Source: Candidatus Desulfofervidus auxilii (GTDB lineage: Bacteria > Desulfobacterota > Desulfofervidia > Desulfofervidales > Desulfofervidaceae). Taken from it: a DNA stretch of 64,000 nucleotides. Below the pieces are notes generated by a model that worked only from the letters and a program-made list of their open reading frames with translations, was not told the DNA's origin and did not search any database. Both the position numbers and the translations under genes were made by a program. The DNA is taken from the NCBI RefSeq assembly GCF_001577525.1, contig NZ_CP013015.1, forward strand, positions 849,107 through 913,106. Reading direction: 5' to 3'. Every line of letters starts with the position of its first letter. Positions within the stretch are counted from its first letter, which is position 1. Shown here piece by piece: positions 59,546 to 64,000 of the stretch.

Positions 59546-60196
59546 ATGACACTAAGTCTAAAAGATATTGCACAAGATTGTCTGGCTCTCTCACCACCCT
59601 TTTCGGTAGTCCGAGATGTTTTTGGGTACAGCGCTCCAAGACGAACTATGTCCATTAAGCGACAATTAGAATTGATAAAAGGTCCATGCCTTAAAGGTAT
59701 AAATCTTATCTTGGTAGGATCTCAAAATTTTACAGCAGCAGATTTTAACGAGATTGAATATGCTATACAATTTATGCGGGATATCTATTCACAAGTAAAT
59801 CTTGGAATTCGAAAAATTAGCAAGTGGTACTCTGTACCAGGTTCAGCGAGTCTCTCTTCGAGTGATGCCTTCGACCTAGCAGATGAGTACAAAGTTGATA
59901 ATGATTTTCTTGATCTCTTCATTGTTCGGACTATGACAGATGCAGATGGGGTATCTTCTATAGATGGCCCTTGTGACAAGGATACTAAAGACGGAGAGTG
60001 TGTAGTATCACTTAATGGCAATCCCAATAACTCTGGGAATACCTTTGCACACGAGATTGGTCACTTCCTCGGACTAGGGCACAGTGGAGACCCTAACAAC
60101 TTTATTACCAGTGCATCTAATGCTAATACAGCAATTACAAACAATCAAGGAAACACAATGAAGAAACATTGTTTTGTAGATAAAGGTTGTTATTGA
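59546..60196 (+). CDS. metzincin-type zinc metalloprotease
   Basis: 216 aa. FAHEIGHFLGLGHSGDPNNF contains HExxHxxGxxH, the zinc site of metzincins; a later Met-turn is less clear (NTMKKHCF). No signal peptide. AAGGAGG precedes the ATG. Family within the clan not assigned. Confidence 0.8.
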   Translation: MTLSLKDIAQDCLALSPPFSVVRDVFGYSAPRRTMSIKRQLELIKGPCLKGINLILVGSQNFTAADFNEIEYAIQFMRDIYSQVNLGIRKISKWYSVPGSASLSSSDAFDLADEYKVDNDFLDLFIVRTMTDADGVSSIDGPCDKDTKDGECVVSLNGNPNNSGNTFAHEIGHFLGLGHSGDPNNFITSASNANTAITNNQGNTMKKHCFVDKGCY

Positions 60197-60223
60197 TGAA
60201 TGTTTTAAAAGGAGGTTTTGAAA

Positions 60224-61306
60224 ATGGAGAATAGAGATGATTATTTAAGGCAACGTGGGATTTCTCCTCATGTAGAGAGGGTGCTTTCTGAGAAACACTT
60301 TTTTTCTCGTGAGTTGTTATCTGTTTTAAATGCTACTGACCTACAGGAACTCAAAGAAATTGCCATGGGGAAAATTCCTCAAATAAGCAGAGGAGATAGA
60401 GTGAAAGCCTTATCAGCTATAGCTCGCATAGGAGCTGCCGAGGAATGTAAAATTCTAAGCAAGATTATAGCGGACGAGAAAGAAGAGGTTGATTTACGAG
60501 CAGTTGCAGCAGCGAACCTCAGCCTTTTACCACCAGAAGATGCCGAGCGTGAGTTGATTACCCATCTGAATGTTGAGAACGAGTTAGTTCAAGCAAAAAT
60601 TATTAGATCATTAGGGTGTATTGGTAGTAAAAAGGCGATTGAAGCACTGGATAGAATCTCTCAAGCACCTTCAGATTTTATTAAGAAAGAAATAGCTTTT
60701 GCAAAAACGCTGATTTCATATCGATTTGGTCTTGATCGTGATACGCTACCATTTGTACCCGGAGCCGATAGAAAATTAGAAGCAAGAAGCGATGCTATTA
60801 ATTTTATTATTAAACAAATTGGAAAAGATGGATTGATGAATTATCTCCAATCCTTTGAAGGTAGTAATTATGGGATAGAAGTATCTGAAAATATTGGATT
60901 TAAAGTAGAGTGTGGTGGTAGAGTCACCTTCCTTTTTTTACTAAACAAGAAATATGATCACCATATCTTATCAAGCATTATAGAAAAGAAAGTGCTCTTT
61001 GGTTTATTAGCTCGATATATTGAGGAGAGAGATACATACACAACGCAATCTTTGGTATTGTCATCTCCTTACGATCGTCACACTCTTGATATCATAGTTT
61101 GCCGGACTGATGGTGAACCCTTATTTTCAGGTCGAGGGTATATTAAAGAAAGCACAATGACCTTCTCAATAACCGATATAGAACGCCCTGGAACTTTACC
61201 ATGTCAAATCACCGGCCGATTGACTGATGAGAGTTTGGAGTTTCAAAAATGCTACTTCCTTAAAAGACGACAAAACAAGCGTAGCATAATGAGACTAAAT
61301 AGGTAA
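60224..61306 (+). CDS. HEAT-repeat-containing protein, unknown C-terminus
   Basis: 360 aa from the ATG at 60224 (AAGGAGG upstream). Residues 60-150 contain two to three HEAT-like helical pairs (ALSAIARIGAAEECKILSKI, VAAANLSLLPPEDAERELI, IIRSLGCIGSKKAIEALDRI). The second half is strand-rich and unknown. Third gene of the same cassette-like unit. Confidence 0.6.
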   Translation: MENRDDYLRQRGISPHVERVLSEKHFFSRELLSVLNATDLQELKEIAMGKIPQISRGDRVKALSAIARIGAAEECKILSKIIADEKEEVDLRAVAAANLSLLPPEDAERELITHLNVENELVQAKIIRSLGCIGSKKAIEALDRISQAPSDFIKKEIAFAKTLISYRFGLDRDTLPFVPGADRKLEARSDAINFIIKQIGKDGLMNYLQSFEGSNYGIEVSENIGFKVECGGRVTFLFLLNKKYDHHILSSIIEKKVLFGLLARYIEERDTYTTQSLVLSSPYDRHTLDIIVCRTDGEPLFSGRGYIKESTMTFSITDIERPGTLPCQITGRLTDESLEFQKCYFLKRRQNKRSIMRLNR

Positions 61307-61361
61307 AAGTGATGCTTTGACTTTAGAAGAGAGATCAGAAAGTAAAAAACTGAAAAACGGC

Positions 61362-61438
61362 GGCTAACACGGTGTTTGTGGGAAGCTACGCTTCCCCAAA
61401 TCCGCCTAGCGGACTTCACAAACACCGAAAACTTATAC
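61362..61438 (+). repeat. attC-like site F
   Basis: GGCTAAC (61362-61368), perfect 11-bp stem CGGTGTTTGTG (61370-61380) with 61417-61427, inner GGAAGC/GCTTCC and TCCGC/GCGGA hairpins. The R' box is degenerate (CTTATAC). Confidence 0.6.
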
Positions 61439-61476
61439 GTAATCGGGAGCAAAAGGTTTAAAAAGATAGTGAGAGA

Positions 61477-62424
61477 ATGGAAGATTTAGAAAAAATGACA
61501 ACAGATAAAAAAAGATGGTATATCTTTGAGGATATAAGTTTTGAGGGGCGACCTCGCTCCAAGTGGATTATCGATTGCTTGTTAGGGGATATTCAAACTT
61601 TTTTTGACGGTATCGAAAATTTTATTAAAAATAAAGAAAAATCGGGAAAAAGGGATGGTGGTGGAAACTTATCAGTTCCTATCCTTATCAGCACTGCTCT
61701 TGAGTTTGTAGCTGCATTGTATACGGGGAAGACTAATTATATCTTATGTTTTAGTGAAGACATAAGTGAGGAATTAAGAGAAGAATGGAACCAGTTAAAA
61801 ATAGAAAATCTCACAAATAGATTGAGAGAGATGATCAAGAGCAAAGGACTTAAGATTAATGAAAGAGCAACCATTGCATCTATCTCAAAAAATAGGATAG
61901 AAATTGACAAGTACCAAATCAAGAAAGAAGGTGGAAAACTGAACGTTTATGAAAACTATAATGCTACAGATAACGTCAGAAGATTTATTAAAGATTTCTT
62001 TCCAAAGGAATATAAAGACATTCCTTTCCTTCTCTGGGATGGGGTAAGAAATGGTCTTGTTCATTCTTTTTATCCGAAATCTTTTAGCTTCCAAAGAAGT
62101 AGTCAAAGATCAGAGAGATACATCCAATTTCAATTCTATGTGGAAGACAAGAACATCTCATCGCATTTTAAAAAAGACAAAGACACAATCTGGATATGTA
62201 TCAATGTCTTCGAGCTGTACCGTGTTGTGAAGAAGGCGATTGAAGATTATCTTGACAAATTGAAGCATGACAAAACACTTCAAGATAGATTCATAAAGGC
62301 TTGGTCTTCAGTTGAAGATTACAGGGATAAAGCAGATTCTAACCAATTGGATGAGATAAAAAAATTAAAAAAATTGCTTGATTATTTGGACTTAAACTCT
62401 GCTGCACCAATCTTGAGGGAGTAG
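61477..62424 (+). CDS. unknown protein, single gene of a cassette-like unit
   Basis: 315 aa, helical, with charged C-terminal third. IPFLLWDGVRNGLVHSFYP has an R-N-x-x-x-H pattern (RNGLVH) that recalls HEPN motifs, followed by a second helical block. No family recognised. A weak Shine-Dalgarno (GAGAG) precedes the ATG. Confidence 0.55.
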   Translation: MEDLEKMTTDKKRWYIFEDISFEGRPRSKWIIDCLLGDIQTFFDGIENFIKNKEKSGKRDGGGNLSVPILISTALEFVAALYTGKTNYILCFSEDISEELREEWNQLKIENLTNRLREMIKSKGLKINERATIASISKNRIEIDKYQIKKEGGKLNVYENYNATDNVRRFIKDFFPKEYKDIPFLLWDGVRNGLVHSFYPKSFSFQRSSQRSERYIQFQFYVEDKNISSHFKKDKDTIWICINVFELYRVVKKAIEDYLDKLKHDKTLQDRFIKAWSSVEDYRDKADSNQLDEIKKLKKLLDYLDLNSAAPILRE

Positions 62425-62510
62425 TAAAAGTGAGGAGGAAAAGAGTGTGCATATTCCTAATCGGCCTTTCGCTCACGACTCTCCGCTTCGCTCCGACCCT
62501 TACGGGTTGC

Positions 62511-62779
62511 ATATAACATGGCATATCTGGTTCGGGCTATATCCTCGCCCAAATCGCCTTCGGCGACTTCAGATATGCCAAAAACGTCAGGCTGTGTGAT
62601 AAGTATTTTTTGTCCACTTTGCAAGCAAAATTCCAACTGATTTCATCCCTGCCTGTCGGCAGACAGGTGGGAACGCCCTGAATATACTTCATATTTCCCT
62701 CTTATCATTTTTTTCTTGCCAAAATGATAACAATATTTTATTATTTTTAAAAGGGTTTTCACACAATCTGACGTTATAT
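62511..62779 (+). repeat. attC-like site G, interrupted by MITE
   Basis: ATATAAC (62511-62517), 10-bp stem (62520-62529 with 62570-62579), central CGCCTTCGGCG hairpin, then the MITE, then GTTATAT (62773-62779), the perfect complement of the first box. Confidence 0.7.
62588..62770 (+). mobile_element. MITE copy 3 (183 bp)
   Basis: Ends CAGGCTGTGTGATAAG and the inverse of CAGATTGTGTGAAAAC; flanked on both sides by ACGT (62584-62587, 62771-62774), a perfect 4-bp target duplication. The interior differs from copies 1 and 2 and includes a degenerate REP-like palindrome (62649-62668). Confidence 0.75.
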
Positions 62780-62810
62780 GAATTTGCCAGTTGAAAAAGA
62801 GGAATAAAAA

Positions 62811-63338
62811 GTGAAAAAGTCTTTAATCATTATTTGTGCTTTTGTTCTGGTAGTAACTATTGGAATATATGGTTTCAATTATTTCCGGTTACAATCGCAA
62901 ATGAACGATGTGCTTAAAGGTGATCCCAGAAATGAGGGGGTTGAGGTATCAGTGCATTTTGGTAATTACGTCAATCCTTCGATCCTCGTATATGACCTAA
63001 GATCAATTTCTGGCACGAATAGCATGGCAGATGTTTTTAGAGTGTTCTTGCAGTTTGCAGAGAAAGTGCAATCAAAAAAATTTGATGTGGTTGAGTTAGC
63101 CTTCAGAGGCAAAACGAAATTCAAAATAAGAGGTGACTATTTTCAAACACTTGGGAAAGAATACTCATGGCAGAACCCTGTTTACACAGCCCGGACTTTC
63201 CCTGAAAATCTTATGAATCCCGATGGCTCAAGGGCATATCCAAAATGGACTGGTGGGTGGCTTGGAGTTGCAGGAAAGCAGATGGAGGACTTTAATGATT
63301 TTCATAAGAAATGGTATTTGGAAGATATGGTAAAATAA
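62811..63338 (+). CDS. membrane-anchored or secreted protein, unknown
   Basis: 175 aa. An N-terminal hydrophobic segment (LIIICAFVLVVTIGIYGF) and a soluble domain containing VVELAFRGKTKFKIRGDYFQ. No lipobox. It is the last cassette-like gene before the chromosomal recN. No family recognised. Confidence 0.55.
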   Translation: MKKSLIIICAFVLVVTIGIYGFNYFRLQSQMNDVLKGDPRNEGVEVSVHFGNYVNPSILVYDLRSISGTNSMADVFRVFLQFAEKVQSKKFDVVELAFRGKTKFKIRGDYFQTLGKEYSWQNPVYTARTFPENLMNPDGSRAYPKWTGGWLGVAGKQMEDFNDFHKKWYLEDMVK

Positions 63339-63432
63339 TGGGCAACTTCAGGTACCGTCCCTTTATTTGTGTAAATTTAAAAATTTGCAATGAGCTTACC
63401 CTCCCAAATCTCACTTTGCTTACTTATAGTCT

Positions 63433-64000
63433 CTAAATAGGGCTGCCAATTTTAACCATCTCCCTTGCATGCTCTATTGCTGCCTTATCACCCCCTAGCA
63501 TCCTTGCAATCTCATCTATCCTCTCATTACCCTCTAGCACCTTTACCCTTGTAACCGTCCTTTTATCCTTTATCTCCTTTTTGACAAAAAAGTGCCTGTC
63601 TGCAAAGGCTGCAATCTGTGGTAGGTGTGTTATGCATATTACCTGCTGTGATTCTGAAAGCTCCTTTAGCATCCTTCCAACTACCTCGCCTGTCCTTCCG
63701 CCTATGCCAACATCTACCTCATCAAATATAACTGTTGGGATGCTGTATCTTCCTGAGAGGATAGTCTTTATGACAAGTAGTACCCTGCAGAGCTCACCAC
63801 CTGATGCAGTCATTGAAAGGGGTCTAAGTGGCTCACCTGGGTTTGCAGAGAATAAAAAGCTTGCCCTTTCCTTTCCCCTCTCAGTTAGCTCTGTCCCTAT
63901 AAACTCAGTATCAAACCTTGCCCTCATATTAAGGGATAAAAGCCCCTTTTCTACCTCAGATTTAAGCCTTGCTGCTGCCTCCTTTCTCTTTTTTGACAGC
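63433..64000 (-). CDS. recN: DNA repair protein RecN, C-terminal part
   Basis: The frame is open to the window edge (188 codons, including the part upstream of the Met at 63927). ASGGELCRVLLVIKTIL is the ABC signature, VIFDEVDVGIGGRTGE Walker B, and VICITHLPQIAAFADRHFFV the switch His region of RecN. RecN is an SMC-like ATPase in double-strand-break repair. It marks the chromosomal flank on the right. Confidence 0.93.
   Translation of the reverse strand, partial: LSKKRKEAAARLKSEVEKGLLSLNMRARFDTEFIGTELTERGKERASFLFSANPGEPLRPLSMTASGGELCRVLLVIKTILSGRYSIPTVIFDEVDVGIGGRTGEVVGRMLKELSESQQVICITHLPQIAAFADRHFFVKKEIKDKRTVTRVKVLEGNERIDEIARMLGGDKAAIEHAREMVKIGSPI

Overview
The window looks like chromosome of an AT-rich Gram-negative bacterium carrying a large mosaic mobile region. 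The flanks are housekeeping-like: IS110-family transposase, pstA/pstC, an outer-membrane porin, a BPL_N-type protein and a broken comM on the left (1-6445), and the C-terminal half of recN on the right (63433-64000). Divergent PHO-box-like repeats, an outer-membrane porin ending in Phe, thermophile-style Lys/Glu/Ile-rich proteins and many VapBC/MNT-HEPN modules would fit a thermophilic Desulfobacterota/Thermodesulfobacteria-type organism. This is an inference; there is no rRNA or marker that fixes the taxon.

Layout: 6.4-8.4 kb holds a Panacea-domain two-gene unit. 8.5-9.9 kb is a zinc-ribbon gene on the minus strand, next to a 159-bp miniature element. 9.9-17.1 kb carries two nucleases, HU, a TraD/VirD4-like coupling ATPase, an HD protein and a CvpA-like protein. 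17.2-26.8 kb begins with a defective IS91-family copy and continues as cassette-like units separated by attC-like imperfect palindromes: gamma-glutamylcyclotransferase-like, GIY-YIG, and a 6.8-kb type I restriction-modification operon with an embedded MntA/HepT pair. 26.9-29.8 kb holds a leucine-rich-repeat protein, transposase debris and a split Cas4-like nuclease. 30-54.8 kb is plasmid-like: ParM/ParR with C-rich repeats, a DUF1874 (AcrIII-1-like) protein, a SLOG protein, VapBC, RNase HI, an IS200/IS605 element with TnpB, DUF4326, a macro-domain protein, MoxR/VWA, SSB, UvrD-type helicase, a lytic transglycosylase, a DUF5131 protein, tRNA-Thr(CGU) and RNase III. 54.8-56.7 kb has a tyrosine recombinase with nearby inverted-repeat sites and a second VapBC. 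57-63.4 kb is a second IS91 copy followed by another run of cassette-like units.

How it fits together: the 10-55 kb part reads as an integrated low-copy plasmid or conjugative element. It has partition (parMR), single-strand DNA handling (SSB, helicase, RNase HI), coupling and cell-wall-opening proteins, but no relaxase or mating-pair set in the window. Defence and counter-defence genes are layered on it. Two signals are not explained by ordinary annotation. (1) A family of short hairpins with varying, self-complementary stems lies just before the Shine-Dalgarno of many genes from 32.4 to 46.9 kb. (2) The cassette-like units have termini complementary over 10-25 bp, well beyond the 7-bp integron core site, and a MITE has repeatedly inserted at the same place in their attC-like ends. 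No integron integrase and no CRISPR array is visible.
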